Assembly (NCBI RefSeq): GCF_040786285.1
Contig: NZ_JBFMKQ010000002.1
Span: 434,001-498,000, forward strand
DNA: 64,000 nucleotides
From: Aquimarina sp040786285
GTDB taxonomy: Bacteria; Bacteroidota; Bacteroidia; Flavobacteriales; Flavobacteriaceae
Direction: 5' to 3'
The notes beneath the pieces were generated by a model. That model worked only from the letters and a program-made list of their open reading frames with translations. It made no database searches and was not told the DNA's origin. Positions 7,333-16,375 of the stretch are shown piece by piece (position 1 is the first letter of the stretch; the number at the start of each line of letters is the position of its first letter). The translations under genes were made by a program, and so were the position numbers.

Positions 7333-7869
7333 CTAGTTTACTTTTTTAAATAACAACCTAAAACCAAATACAAGGAGTGCTCCTTGTACAAAGTCTAAAT
7401 CCTTGGATCTTTTAAACCCCATATTCTCATACATTTTCCATGCAACTTGCATCGCTTTTGTTGAATGAATGATCATTTGATTTTGCTTCTCATCTTTAGC
7501 AATTTGCAGGCATGCTTCGGTTAAAATTCTACCGATACCTTTCCCTCTGGCAACTGGATCTACAGCAAGCAATCTAAATCCAGAAGCATTTCTTTCTTTT
7601 GTAGCTGTTCCGCCAGAACCGTAATGTTTCATATCTCCAAAATAGACTACTGCTCCTGCGATTTTTCCATCTTCAGAGAGTGCGACTAACAACCTTGTTA
7701 GTGGTTTTTTTGTTAAACTACCCACGTCGGCAAGCATTTCGTAATAGCTGGGTTGTTCATCTTTAGATGGAAATCCTTTTAATTGAGAATATACCTTAAC
7801 CATTAACTCTCCAACTTCTAAAAATTCTTCGGGAAGGGCATCTCTTACAATAGGGTTGTTATTTTTCAT
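7333..7869 (-). CDS. GNAT family N-acetyltransferase
   Basis: A 178-residue acetyltransferase of the GNAT fold. The acetyl-CoA motif A is clear as LLAVDPVARGKGIGRILTEA (R/Q-x-x-G-x-G/A form, about residues 98-117), and motif B follows with AMQVAWKMYENMGFKRSKDL. The N-terminal part IVRDALPEEFLEVGELMVKVY is the usual acceptor-side region. The substrate cannot be told. The gene stands alone on the minus strand; nothing in the 130 nt upstream points to a promoter except AT-rich sequence and the terminator of the next gene. Confidence 0.9.
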   Translation of the reverse strand: MKNNNPIVRDALPEEFLEVGELMVKVYSQLKGFPSKDEQPSYYEMLADVGSLTKKPLTRLLVALSEDGKIAGAVVYFGDMKHYGSGGTATKERNASGFRLLAVDPVARGKGIGRILTEACLQIAKDEKQNQMIIHSTKAMQVAWKMYENMGFKRSKDLDFVQGALLVFGFRLLFKKVN

Positions 7870-7939
7870 TCTTAGTTAAAGTTGTTTTTACTATGTACTC
7901 TAAAAGGTTTTCGAATACAATACTAATTAATTATAATAA

Positions 7940-7980
7940 AAAAAGGCACTAATCAAAATACAAATGATTAGTGCCTTTTT
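7940..7980 (-). terminator. terminator after the DUF4369 lipoprotein gene
   Basis: A perfect 16-bp inverted repeat (7940-7955 with 7965-7980, loop of 9). Read on the minus strand it ends in TTTTT followed by further T-rich sequence, 18 nt behind the gene at 7999. Confidence 0.88.
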
Positions 7981-7998
7981 TTAAAGGGTGAATAAAAT

Positions 7999-8739
7999 TT
8001 AATCGATAGAATCATTTTTTATAGTTACCGATTCTTTTTCTCTTCGATCTTCTATATATGTAATCAGTTGCTTACCGTATAATGATTTTTTTACCTTAGG
8101 GCTTAATGATTGAGCCACTGTATCTAAATATTTGATATTGGCATCATATACTTCGCTTAAAGTTACATATGGTGCTACTTCGAGTCTTTTATTAAAAATA
8201 GCAAAGTTAATCGTGTATAAATACTTTTGACGCATTAGTTTTTTATAAGCTACGTCATTTGCTATTAGCTTTTCTTCATCCTTTTGCTTGCTCGCTTCAA
8301 AATCTTCTTTGATCAATCTAAGGTTTCTTTCATTAAACCGTTTGATCATTTTTTTATACTCATCAAATTTTTCTTGATTTTTACCTCCTTCAATTTTTAC
8401 ATCTTTTTCAAAATCAGCAAGTGTGGTGGTAATAGTAATTTCTCCTGGCTCTGCAAAAAAATCAATACGATCATTAAACTGTTTCCCGTCATCTTTGTCA
8501 AGATACAAGTAATGTATTTCTGGCTCTTTAACTTGAGATTGCAGTATAAATTCTGAATCCCCATCAATAAGTACAGAGTCTATATTAATTAGCATGGTAT
8601 CCCTTACTTTTTGCAAGTATACTTTTCCTTTTTTTAAACCTTTAATATTACCCATGACGGTAACATTCCCTTTTTTTTCGGGAGAGCTACAATTAGTTAA
8701 GAAAATACTTAATAATAATATGAAAGAAAATTGTTTCAT
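7999..8739 (-). CDS. DUF4369 domain lipoprotein
   Basis: A 246-residue lipoprotein. The signal peptide is MKQFSFILLLSIFLTNC with the lipobox LTNC (Cys17). Residues about 25-125 fit DUF4369 (VTVMGNIKGLKKGKVYLQKV, later INIDSVLIDGDSEFIL and FAEPGEITITTT), a beta-rich domain often found at the N-terminus of Bacteroidota thiol-disulfide proteins. Here no thioredoxin domain follows; the C-terminal half is helical and charged and has no cysteine. It may be a reduced relative that lost the redox part. Single-gene unit with its own terminator. Confidence 0.85.
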   Translation of the reverse strand: MKQFSFILLLSIFLTNCSSPEKKGNVTVMGNIKGLKKGKVYLQKVRDTMLINIDSVLIDGDSEFILQSQVKEPEIHYLYLDKDDGKQFNDRIDFFAEPGEITITTTLADFEKDVKIEGGKNQEKFDEYKKMIKRFNERNLRLIKEDFEASKQKDEEKLIANDVAYKKLMRQKYLYTINFAIFNKRLEVAPYVTLSEVYDANIKYLDTVAQSLSPKVKKSLYGKQLITYIEDRREKESVTIKNDSID

Positions 8740-8798
8740 GTATGATTTAATAATTAAAAAAATTGGGATACAAATATGCTATAATTTGGGTTGAAATA

Positions 8799-10103
8799 CT
8801 AACTTCCGGAAGCTATTTGCATTAAAATAGTACATAAAATCGCGCCATAGGTTCCCACTACATATCCAAAAACGGCTAAAAGCACACCAACAGTTGCTAA
8901 TGAGGGGTGAAAAGCCGCTGCAACTACCGGGGCAGATGCTGCTCCACCAACGTTAGCCTGGCTACCCACAGCAAGAAAAAAGTAAGGTGCTTTAATTAAT
9001 TTGGCTACGCCTATAAGCAACAAGGCATGAATAGTCATCCATACTAACCCTATCGCTATAAGCCCTGGATTTTCGAAAATCATTCCCATATCCATTTTCA
9101 TACCTATGGTGGCTATGAGGATATAGATGAATATAGTTCCTATTTTACTGGCTCCGGCTCCTTCATATTTCTTGACCTTGGTATATGATAATAAAATTCC
9201 GATGATAGTGGCAATGGTTACCATCCAAAAAAACTTGGATGTAAATGTTGATAGCGCAGAACTCTTATCATTGAATACTTCGAAATTATTAGATAAGAAG
9301 TCCGACATACCGCCTGCTCCCCAATGAGAAACTCCAACGGTTACAAATGCAATAGATAACATGATCATATAATCTGTTAAAGTTGGATTTCGGTTGATGC
9401 TATCTGCGTAATTGGATACTTTTTCTTTTAATGATTCGATAGCACTAGTGTCTGCTTTTAACCAAGCGTCAATTTTATCGGTTTTTCCGATACCGATTAA
9501 TAACAATGCCATCCAAAGATTGGCTACCACAATATCAACTACTACCATCCCCCCATATTTATTTGGGTTGTATTGATAGATTTCTAACATGGCTGCCTGA
9601 TTAGCGCTACCACCAATCCAGCTACCTGCCAATGTAGATAAACCTCTCCAAACCGCATCAAAATCGGCTCCGCCTACCGTTTCTGGTGATACTGCAGAGA
9701 TTAATAAAACGGCAATGGGTCCGCCTATAATTATACCTAATGTTCCTGTAAGAAATATGATTAGTGCTTTTGGCCCTAAGTTAAAAACAGCTTTAAGATC
9801 TATACTTAGTGTCATTAAGACTAAAGAAGCTGGTAGTAAGTATCTGCTAGCAATATGATATACCTTGGAAGATTTCTCTACTAATTCTCCATCGGCTGTA
9901 AGTTCTTTCCATTCTGGTGAAATAATACCTAAAGAGTTAAATATTGCTGGTAATAAATAACATAATAATATAGCAGGAACGATTTTGTAAAATGATTTCC
10001 AAAAACCTGACTTTATAGATGAGGTGTAAAAAACAAGCCCCAAACAAAGCATTAAAATTCCGAAAACAATAGTATCATTGGTAAAGAGAGGAGTATTTTC
10101 CAT
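8799..10103 (-). CDS. DUF819 family membrane protein
   Basis: A 434-residue polytopic membrane protein of the DUF819 family (Bacillus YjcL is a member). About a dozen hydrophobic spans run through the sequence; conserved glycine/proline-rich stretches include TGTLGIIIGGPIAVL, STLAGSWIGGSANQAAML and VGSQANVGGAASAPVVAAAF. The inverted repeat of similar motifs is typical of secondary carriers, but no substrate is known for the family. It is a single minus-strand gene between the M61 operon and the DUF4369 gene. Confidence 0.9.
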   Translation of the reverse strand: MENTPLFTNDTIVFGILMLCLGLVFYTSSIKSGFWKSFYKIVPAILLCYLLPAIFNSLGIISPEWKELTADGELVEKSSKVYHIASRYLLPASLVLMTLSIDLKAVFNLGPKALIIFLTGTLGIIIGGPIAVLLISAVSPETVGGADFDAVWRGLSTLAGSWIGGSANQAAMLEIYQYNPNKYGGMVVVDIVVANLWMALLLIGIGKTDKIDAWLKADTSAIESLKEKVSNYADSINRNPTLTDYMIMLSIAFVTVGVSHWGAGGMSDFLSNNFEVFNDKSSALSTFTSKFFWMVTIATIIGILLSYTKVKKYEGAGASKIGTIFIYILIATIGMKMDMGMIFENPGLIAIGLVWMTIHALLLIGVAKLIKAPYFFLAVGSQANVGGAASAPVVAAAFHPSLATVGVLLAVFGYVVGTYGAILCTILMQIASGS

Positions 10104-10176
10104 GGTTTGATTTTAAAAAGATATCTTGCAAAATACAGTATTTTAAAAGAGGTCAAATAGTATTGATAAAAAAGTT

Positions 10177-12072
10177 TTAATCATTAACCCAATTTTTCAA
10201 TAAGTTTAATTGTTGTAGAGAAGCTTTAGGGTTTTGTTCTAAAATTGTTTTTTCTACCGTTGGTTCTACAACATTTGATACGAGAGTTATGATTTCATTA
10301 TCTCGTTTAATCTTAAAAACAATTTCATCTCCTATTTTCCATTGATTAGAATCTCCAAAAAGATCATAAATATTCTTAAGGTTGTATTCTTTTTTATTAA
10401 TACTTAATAAAATATCTCCACCAATAACCCCCAGGTTTTTTAAAAAACTATTATAGGCAATTCCTGATACAAAAATAACTTCTTTAGAGGCTTCTAAACC
10501 TTTTACTAAAGGCTGTTGTTCAAAAATAAAATAGGAAGATTGAATGTTTTTTATTCCATAGATAACTCCCACTTTATTGAGATAAAATTCATAATCAATA
10601 GGGATATTTCCTACTACATGTTTTTCTAAAAAATCATTAACTTCTGTATAAGAGAGCTCTTTTATTGTTTTAAGTAGCGTTTTATCTTTAAAGGGAATAT
10701 TAATTCCAAATTCACTAGAAAGGTTTTTAATAAGATCTACTATGCCATATTTACCGCTACTCTTTTCACGCATAATAATATCTAAACACATAGAGATTAG
10801 TGCTCCTTTTTCGTATACATTTCTGTAATTAGCGCGATAGGGTTCCTCTAATATATTTTTACTCATTGTGGTAAAGGACATAGCGTCGTCAAATTTTTTA
10901 GAGGCTTCAATTTTGTCTTGTAGTCTTTCAAAAAATTCCTCTTTTGTGATTAGACCTTGAGTAATTTGAAATAAGAGAGAAAAATATTCTGTAGTGCCTT
11001 CATAAAGCCAAATATGCTCTGACATCTTTGGGGTATTGTAATCAAAATTGTGAATTTCTTCAGAATGAATAGTTAAAGGAGTTACAATATGAAAAAACTC
11101 ATGCGAGACCACATCGGTGAGAGCATCATTAAGTTTCTCTCGCGAAAGAGATTCGGGTAGTACTACTACCGTTGATGTATTATGTTCTAACGCTCCAAAA
11201 CCTTGAGCATCATCAGATTTTAGTGTAGAAAGATATAGTAAAATACTATATTTTTTTGTGGTGTTGATATCGCCAAGAAAACTTTTTTGAGCCCTTATTA
11301 TACGTTCTATTTGGGGCATAATTTTAGAAGCCTTATGTGCTTTATTTGGAGAGTATACACTTAATAATATTTCTATACCATTAACAGTAAAAATAATTCG
11401 ATTTGAGTCAGAATACATTATTGGTAAATCTACTAAATCTGCATATCGTTTGTACTTGAAAAAGTCAACATCATAATTAATGTTTTCTATAGATTGATCA
11501 AATGTAGTCTCTACTGCCGAAGTAGATGCTTCGAGGTTTTTGGGGTGCTTTATAAATAGGTTATACTTATTTTCTTGGCGCCCAGTAAAATATCCAACTA
11601 AAGCATAAAGGTTTAAAACAAAATTTTTATTTCTTAAAATATTAGTTCCCGTGGGTGAAAAAATAGAGTGAGTGTCTTCAGAATCAAAGGTGTCATGTAT
11701 CCAATAGGTAATTTTGTCTAATTGACTTGCATTATTTATTTTCCATCGATTTTGCCCATATTTTTGTGCGTATAGCGGGTTACCTTGCTGGTCAAAAGCT
11801 TCGAAATTTTCTACAAGTTTTCCGTAATTATTATTTTGATACGTGCCGGGAACAATTTTGGGTAGGTAGTAGCTTATCGTATCGGTGTCGATATTTTTTA
11901 CTTTAATTTCTACTTTTATTTTATCATCAATAACATTAAAAAGGTCTATAGATGCACTGATAGGAGAAGTATTTACTTTTGCAGTTAATTGCTCGGCTTT
12001 ACAACTGGCCGTTAAATTAAAAATAGCAAATACATATAGTAAGCTTGTTATCGTTTTAATGGTTTTCTGCAC
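10177..12072 (-). CDS. M61 family metallopeptidase with PDZ domain (lipoprotein)
   Basis: A 631-residue exported peptidase of family M61 (glycyl aminopeptidase clan MA). The signal sequence ends in a lipobox (TASC, Cys24). The N-terminal beta domain (VEIKVKNIDTDTISYYLPKI) leads to the zinc site HEFFH near residue 325 with the downstream ligand in LYEGTTEYF near 355. A PDZ-like region (LGVIGGDILLSINKKEYNLK) lies near the C-terminus. It is the last gene of a three-gene minus operon, starting 2 nt after the stop of the HAD phosphatase. It probably acts in the periplasm on peptides. Confidence 0.92.
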   Translation of the reverse strand: MQKTIKTITSLLYVFAIFNLTASCKAEQLTAKVNTSPISASIDLFNVIDDKIKVEIKVKNIDTDTISYYLPKIVPGTYQNNNYGKLVENFEAFDQQGNPLYAQKYGQNRWKINNASQLDKITYWIHDTFDSEDTHSIFSPTGTNILRNKNFVLNLYALVGYFTGRQENKYNLFIKHPKNLEASTSAVETTFDQSIENINYDVDFFKYKRYADLVDLPIMYSDSNRIIFTVNGIEILLSVYSPNKAHKASKIMPQIERIIRAQKSFLGDINTTKKYSILLYLSTLKSDDAQGFGALEHNTSTVVVLPESLSREKLNDALTDVVSHEFFHIVTPLTIHSEEIHNFDYNTPKMSEHIWLYEGTTEYFSLLFQITQGLITKEEFFERLQDKIEASKKFDDAMSFTTMSKNILEEPYRANYRNVYEKGALISMCLDIIMREKSSGKYGIVDLIKNLSSEFGINIPFKDKTLLKTIKELSYTEVNDFLEKHVVGNIPIDYEFYLNKVGVIYGIKNIQSSYFIFEQQPLVKGLEASKEVIFVSGIAYNSFLKNLGVIGGDILLSINKKEYNLKNIYDLFGDSNQWKIGDEIVFKIKRDNEIITLVSNVVEPTVEKTILEQNPKASLQQLNLLKNWVND

Positions 12073-12074
12073 AG

Positions 12075-12881
12075 TTATAATATATTATTTTTAATGTAAG
12101 TTGCAACCCCGTCTTCTTTTCCCGCAAGGGTTATTGTATTGGCAATTTCTAGGGTTTCTGGCTTTGCATTAGCTACTGCAACGCCTGTACCAACCGCTTT
12201 AAGCATATCAATGTCATTGTAATTATCTCCAAAAGCTATAGCTTTAGCAATAGGGATATTAAAATGAGTGTTTAATAAAATTTCTATAGCCGTTAGCTTA
12301 GAAATGCTCTTATGTGCAATTTCTATATAAGTAGGTTTAGAGCGATACAAATGCAATCTTTCTGCAAAATTGTTTTCTAAAAAAGTATAGGCCTTATCTA
12401 TATATGATTCTTCACCCATGCACATGATTTTATGAGCTCCTTTATTTTCTGAATTCCATTTTTTTATTACTTGTTGCAGGGGTTTTACAACTGGATCAAC
12501 TTTGGTGTTTTGAGCTTCTCTATGAGCCCAAAAATCCATTTCAGGAACATACCAGTCATCATTATGGTATACACTAATATGAATGTCTTGATTACTATTG
12601 AAATTATGGAGTTCTTTGATAATATCTGTAGCAATATATGTGGAGTGAACGACTTTTTTATTGATTAAAATTAACCCTCCGTTATAACAAATTAATGGCT
12701 GATTTGTAATTTCTAATTTTTCTTGTAAGTGCGTCATAGCACTAGGCATTCTGGAAGAAATCAGTATTACGGGAATCTCATCCTTAATTCTTTTAATCTC
12801 TGAAATAGTAAATTCAGATAGTTCTCTTTCTGGATTTAATAAAGTTCCATCTATATCTGAAAATACAATGCGATGTGGCAT
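12075..12881 (-). CDS. Cof-type HAD-IIB family phosphatase
   Basis: A 268-residue HAD-superfamily hydrolase of the Cof/IIB class, cytosolic. Motif I is DIDGTLLNP (nucleophile Asp9, acid Asp11), motif II the serine/threonine in VILISSRMP, motif III the lysine near SISKLTAIEILL, and motif IV FGDNYNDIDML followed by GVAVANAKPE. The cap domain lies between motifs II and III. Such enzymes act on sugar phosphates, FMN or similar small phosphates; the substrate is open. It lies 18 nt after the alpha/beta hydrolase gene and 2 nt before the M61 gene. Confidence 0.93.
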   Translation of the reverse strand: MPHRIVFSDIDGTLLNPERELSEFTISEIKRIKDEIPVILISSRMPSAMTHLQEKLEITNQPLICYNGGLILINKKVVHSTYIATDIIKELHNFNSNQDIHISVYHNDDWYVPEMDFWAHREAQNTKVDPVVKPLQQVIKKWNSENKGAHKIMCMGEESYIDKAYTFLENNFAERLHLYRSKPTYIEIAHKSISKLTAIEILLNTHFNIPIAKAIAFGDNYNDIDMLKAVGTGVAVANAKPETLEIANTITLAGKEDGVATYIKNNIL

Positions 12882-12899
12882 TATCTGTTTTTTTTTGAA

Positions 12900-13838
12900 T
12901 TATTGTTGATTTACAAAGTTAGCAATACCGTTTAGAACTTCGGGCATAATTTTTCGCCAGGACTCATTATAAGATTTGTGATTTTCTAGCCTGCTATTTC
13001 CTTTGATTTCTTTTAGAATATGGTTCATGTTTTGAACAATTATGTATTCTGCTTGAGGTACTGATTCCTTTAATTTTTCGGCTTGAGATAATTCTACTTG
13101 TATATCTTTATCTCCGTGTATTAGTAAGATCGGAATTTCTAATTGCGTAATTTCTTCAGAAGGGTTGTATTTTACCCAAGACCTCATGAATGCTTGCAAG
13201 TCATATCTAAAAATTGATTCTAAAGCTGGGTCATAACTCGTTGCTCTACCATTCTCTCTAAGTTGATTAAAAGCTACAGTAGCACTTTTATCTAATCCGG
13301 GTGCTTGTTTAGCTATTTGCTCGATGATAACCTGATCAATAGAATCAGCATTTCCTGCAATAGAGATAAAACCGTCTGCTTTGCCTTTTCCAGAAATCAT
13401 ACCAATCAGAGATCCTTGTCCATGACCGGCAACAAAGATTTTTGTGTAATTCCCATTTTTTTTAAAATAGTCTATTGTAGATCTAGCGTCTTCAATATAA
13501 TGGTCAAAAGAAATTTCATGCTCACGAATACCAAGACCATCCATTTTAAAAAGTCTTTTGTCATAACGATATGTCGATATTCCTAATTTTGCCAATTCAT
13601 ATGAAAATTGTTTAAACGTATCGTTTTTTGACATTCGGTCATTACCATCTCTGTTTATAGCTCCTGCATCCATAATAAAAATAACCAAAGGAGCTTCTTT
13701 ATCAGAATCAGAATAAGGGGCTACCAATGTACCTTCTATATACTTATTGATTTTTACGACGGCAGAATTAAATTCTTTCTCTTGAGCAAGAGAAAAAGAA
13801 ACATTGATGATAAGAAGTAAGAAAAAATTAATTTTCAT
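12900..13838 (-). CDS. exported alpha/beta hydrolase-fold protein with altered nucleophile
   Basis: 312 residues from the ATG at 13838, chosen because it begins a clean signal peptide (MKINFFLLLIINVSFSLAQ); a longer frame starts at 13955 but adds 39 residues of no sense. The fold is that of the alpha/beta hydrolases with an oxyanion-side block DAGAINRDGND and an acid and histidine at Asp243 (HGDKD) and His273 (NMNHILKE). The nucleophile elbow reads GHGQGS (residues 138-143), so Gly140 stands where the family has serine (codon GGA). It may be catalytically dead or use another residue. First gene of the operon with HAD and M61. Confidence 0.85.
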   Translation of the reverse strand: MKINFFLLLIINVSFSLAQEKEFNSAVVKINKYIEGTLVAPYSDSDKEAPLVIFIMDAGAINRDGNDRMSKNDTFKQFSYELAKLGISTYRYDKRLFKMDGLGIREHEISFDHYIEDARSTIDYFKKNGNYTKIFVAGHGQGSLIGMISGKGKADGFISIAGNADSIDQVIIEQIAKQAPGLDKSATVAFNQLRENGRATSYDPALESIFRYDLQAFMRSWVKYNPSEEITQLEIPILLIHGDKDIQVELSQAEKLKESVPQAEYIIVQNMNHILKEIKGNSRLENHKSYNESWRKIMPEVLNGIANFVNQQ

Positions 13839-14036
13839 AGCGGGGCTAATTGTTTTATACGTTACATTAGAGAACGATACATAAGATTTCATATTTTGAT
13901 TTGGGTAAATACAATGCTTATTTTGTGTCGTATGTATTTTTAATACTTCGATCAATAATAACTCACCTTTTGAAGGTGTTTATATTAAAAATTACAATTC
14001 AAATAAATTTTAACGAATCACTAACATACCCTTTTT

Positions 14037-14044
14037 TATCTTTG
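14037..14044 (+). promoter_or_regulatory. -7 box for the S1/P1 nuclease gene
   Basis: TATCTTTG matches TAnnTTTG, 17 nt before the ATG. No TTTG lies at the normal distance. Confidence 0.45.
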
Positions 14045-14061
14045 CTGCAAAATATAAAATA

Positions 14062-14844
14062 ATGAATCTTCATATTAAACTAATACTTATTGTATTGTTA
14101 ATTTCTTCTTCTGCTTTTTCTGCCAATTATGATTGGGGAAAAACCGGGCACAGAGCTACAGGTGAAATTGCGTCATCTTATCTCACCAAGAAAGCAAAAA
14201 AAAATATAGCTCTTCTTCTCAAAGGACAAAGCTTAGCTTTTGTTTCTACTTTCGCAGATGATATTAAAAGTGATGAAAGGTATAGATCATATAGCCCATG
14301 GCACTATGTTAATTTTTCTTTTGAAAAAAAATATGGTGAAGAAAAACCAAGTGAATTTGGTGATCTGGTTCAAGGTATTAATAAGTGTATCGAAGTTCTT
14401 AAAGATGAAAAATCATCAATGGATGACAAGGAGTTTTACCTAAAAATGCTTGTGCACTTTATAGGAGATCTTCACCAACCTTTGCATGTTGGTAGAGGAG
14501 AGGATAAAGGAGGGAATGATATCCAGGTACGTTGGTTTAAGGATGGATCAAACTTGCATAGAGTATGGGATAGTGATATGATAGATTATAATGGAATGAG
14601 TTATACAGAGTTATCTGTTACTACTAATAGATTGTCTAAATTACAAATTAAAGCTCTCAAAGAAGGAACAATTGTGGATTGGGTACATGAGTCTCAGAAG
14701 CTTGCCAAGAAAGTATATACATCGGCAAATGTGGGTGAAAAACTTGGATATAAGTACGCGTATGATTATTTTCCTGTGGTTCGGTCACAACTTCAGAAGG
14801 GAGGAATACGGTTAGCTAAAATTTTAAATGAAATTTTCGGATAA
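14062..14844 (+). CDS. S1/P1 family nuclease, exported
   Basis: A 260-residue zinc-dependent single-strand nuclease/3'-nucleotidase of the S1/P1 family. The signal peptide (about 1-21, SSSAFSA) leaves a mature start NYDWGKTGHR, so Trp25 and His30 take the place of the N-terminal zinc ligands known from nuclease P1. Other ligands are seen in TFADDI, SPWHYVNF, HFIGDLHQPLHVG and NLHRVWDSDMI. In the family the mature Trp is usually residue 1; here a few residues precede it, as is common in bacteria. It would digest nucleic acids in the periplasm or outside. Monocistronic. Confidence 0.95.
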   Translation: MNLHIKLILIVLLISSSAFSANYDWGKTGHRATGEIASSYLTKKAKKNIALLLKGQSLAFVSTFADDIKSDERYRSYSPWHYVNFSFEKKYGEEKPSEFGDLVQGINKCIEVLKDEKSSMDDKEFYLKMLVHFIGDLHQPLHVGRGEDKGGNDIQVRWFKDGSNLHRVWDSDMIDYNGMSYTELSVTTNRLSKLQIKALKEGTIVDWVHESQKLAKKVYTSANVGEKLGYKYAYDYFPVVRSQLQKGGIRLAKILNEIFG

Positions 14845-14848
14845 ACTC

Positions 14849-15709
14849 TTAATCACTTAAGGCTGTTTCTTTTCTATATTGCTTAGGCGACATTGCAAAG
14901 TGTTTTTTAAATGTTTTAGTGAGATGACTCTCATCTGTGTATCCCAATTGATAGGCAATTTCTGCAATAGTAAACTCTGTATGCTGCAATCGATATTCAA
15001 CCAATTTCATTTTATACTTAGTTACATATTGATGTATAGATTCGCCAGTCTTTCTTTTAAAATAAGTGCTAATTGAACTTTGAGACATATTAAATTTATT
15101 GGCCAAAAAACTTATTTTAGTACGATCATTATCATAAACATTTTGTCTTATGTGACCTAAAATCTGATCAATCTTAGAATGATTTATTGGAATTTCTCTT
15201 TGATTTGAGTCGTATTTTTCTGAAATGTTACGAACAATAATACTCAAAATAGTACTTATGGCATTCGAGATAATTTCCTGGTAATAGATTTTTTCATTTT
15301 TAAATTCCTCTAACACGACGTTATGGATATCCCAGATAATACCGCGATCATCTTCGTGAGAAATTACATCCCCCGGTATAATATTAGGATGGTGCAATAA
15401 CTGTTCTATGCGTTGCAACCAAAACTTTCTATCGGGTAAGTTTACTTTACTCGAAAATAAAAGCTCGGTAAATTTGAAATAGGTAAATGTTGAATAATTC
15501 TCAATCTCAAAATGATGAGTATCTTCTGGAGCCAATAAAAAAATATTATTTTCTTTATAAGGAAATCTAACTCCATTAATGGTGTGATATCCACTTCCTT
15601 TTTCCACAAAAATAATCTCGAAGTAATTGTGATTATGAGGTTCCGCTTCCCATTCATCAATAGAGTATTGGTCTACCACAAAGGTTTCATGCAAGGTGTA
15701 ACGGTTCAT
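14849..15709 (-). CDS. AraC family transcriptional regulator with cupin sensor
   Basis: A 286-residue regulator. The N-terminal part is a cupin-like AraC binding domain (EWEAEPHNHNYFEIIFVEKG then YHTINGVRFPYKENNIFLLA), the C-terminal 100 residues are the double helix-turn-helix (KISFLANKFNMSQSSISTYF, then FTIAEIAYQLGYTDESHLTK with the ending FKKHFAMSPKQYRK). It likely binds a small ligand and acts on the divergent DoxX-like gene; repeated TTGTACAAGT boxes lie in the gap between them. Its stop is 4 nt from that of the nuclease gene, tail to tail. Confidence 0.94.
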   Translation of the reverse strand: MNRYTLHETFVVDQYSIDEWEAEPHNHNYFEIIFVEKGSGYHTINGVRFPYKENNIFLLAPEDTHHFEIENYSTFTYFKFTELLFSSKVNLPDRKFWLQRIEQLLHHPNIIPGDVISHEDDRGIIWDIHNVVLEEFKNEKIYYQEIISNAISTILSIIVRNISEKYDSNQREIPINHSKIDQILGHIRQNVYDNDRTKISFLANKFNMSQSSISTYFKRKTGESIHQYVTKYKMKLVEYRLQHTEFTIAEIAYQLGYTDESHLTKTFKKHFAMSPKQYRKETALSD

Positions 15710-15735
15710 AACAATTCTTTAACATTTTAAAGTTA

Positions 15736-15743
15736 CAAAAATA
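15736..15743 (-). promoter_or_regulatory. -7 box for the AraC regulator gene
   Basis: On the minus strand TATTTTTG, a TAnnTTTG match, 26 nt before the start codon. No matching -33 TTTG; regulated AraC promoters often lack a good -33 box. Confidence 0.4.
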
Positions 15744-15758
15744 AAATCAATAATTAGA

Positions 15759-15775
15759 ACTTGTTTTTTGCAAGT
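15759..15775. promoter_or_regulatory. inverted repeat ACTTG-N7-CAAGT, possible AraC autoregulatory site
   Basis: ACTTG (15759-15763) and CAAGT (15771-15775) form a symmetric site just upstream of the regulator's -7 box. The half CAAGT is shared with the two direct repeats further right. Confidence 0.45.
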
Positions 15776-15828
15776 AATTATTAGTTAGAATGTTTGATAT
15801 GCTTGGGATAGAGTATGTTATGTTGTTT

Positions 15829-15859
15829 TTGTACAAGTTATTTAGAAAATTGTACAAGT
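15829..15859. promoter_or_regulatory. two direct repeats TTGTACAAGT, 21 bp apart: probable operator
   Basis: TTGTACAAGT occurs at 15829-15838 and again at 15850-15859. The start-to-start distance of 21 bp is two helical turns, as expected for AraC-type half-sites bound on one face of the DNA. Each box contains the palindrome TTGTACAA. They lie just before the DoxX-like gene. Confidence 0.6.
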
Positions 15860-15866
15860 ATAAATA

Positions 15867-16322
15867 ATGAAGCGAGACATAAATTTGCAAAATAAATTTA
15901 AGCGCTCAATTCTTCACATGAAATTTAAAATTTATTTATATAGTATTACCCGAGTTTCTTTTGGAATGGTATTGATGTTACATAGTATATATAATGCAAT
16001 CAAATATTCTGGATTTTTGGATAGATTAGATAGATACTTTAACCGGGTTACAATATTTGATAATGATATTATTGAGGCTATGGCTCCATTAGTTCCTTTC
16101 GAAGAATTTGTAATTGGATTTTTCTTGATTCTAGGAATGTTTACAAAGAAAGCTTTGATGGTGTCTACAGTATTATTTGCTTTTTTTACCTTATTTTTAC
16201 TAGATGCTAATTTTTGGTATTGCGCTGGGATACATTTATTTCTTTGTATGATCTCTGTTATCTTGTTGAGAAAAAATGATTATGATTTAAATTCTGTAGA
16301 ATCATATAGAATATCATTCTAA
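15867..16322 (+). CDS. DoxX-like membrane protein
   Basis: 151 residues from the first ATG; a start at 15918 (MKFKIYLYSI) would give 134 residues and is favoured by a TAAATTTG box at 15880-15887 that lies inside the longer version. Four hydrophobic spans are visible: YSITRVSFGMVLMLHSIYNA, VIGFFLILGMF, LMVSTVLFAFFTLFLL and AGIHLFLCMISVILLR, the layout of DoxX/MauE-like small membrane proteins. The function of such proteins is mostly unknown (redox or electron transfer roles in some). It is divergent from an AraC regulator and very likely its target. Confidence 0.78.
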   Translation: MKRDINLQNKFKRSILHMKFKIYLYSITRVSFGMVLMLHSIYNAIKYSGFLDRLDRYFNRVTIFDNDIIEAMAPLVPFEEFVIGFFLILGMFTKKALMVSTVLFAFFTLFLLDANFWYCAGIHLFLCMISVILLRKNDYDLNSVESYRISF

Positions 16323-16375
16323 ATAAGAAATTATAAGTTTAAAGGGCATGAAAATTAATAAATGGGTTTGCTCTT

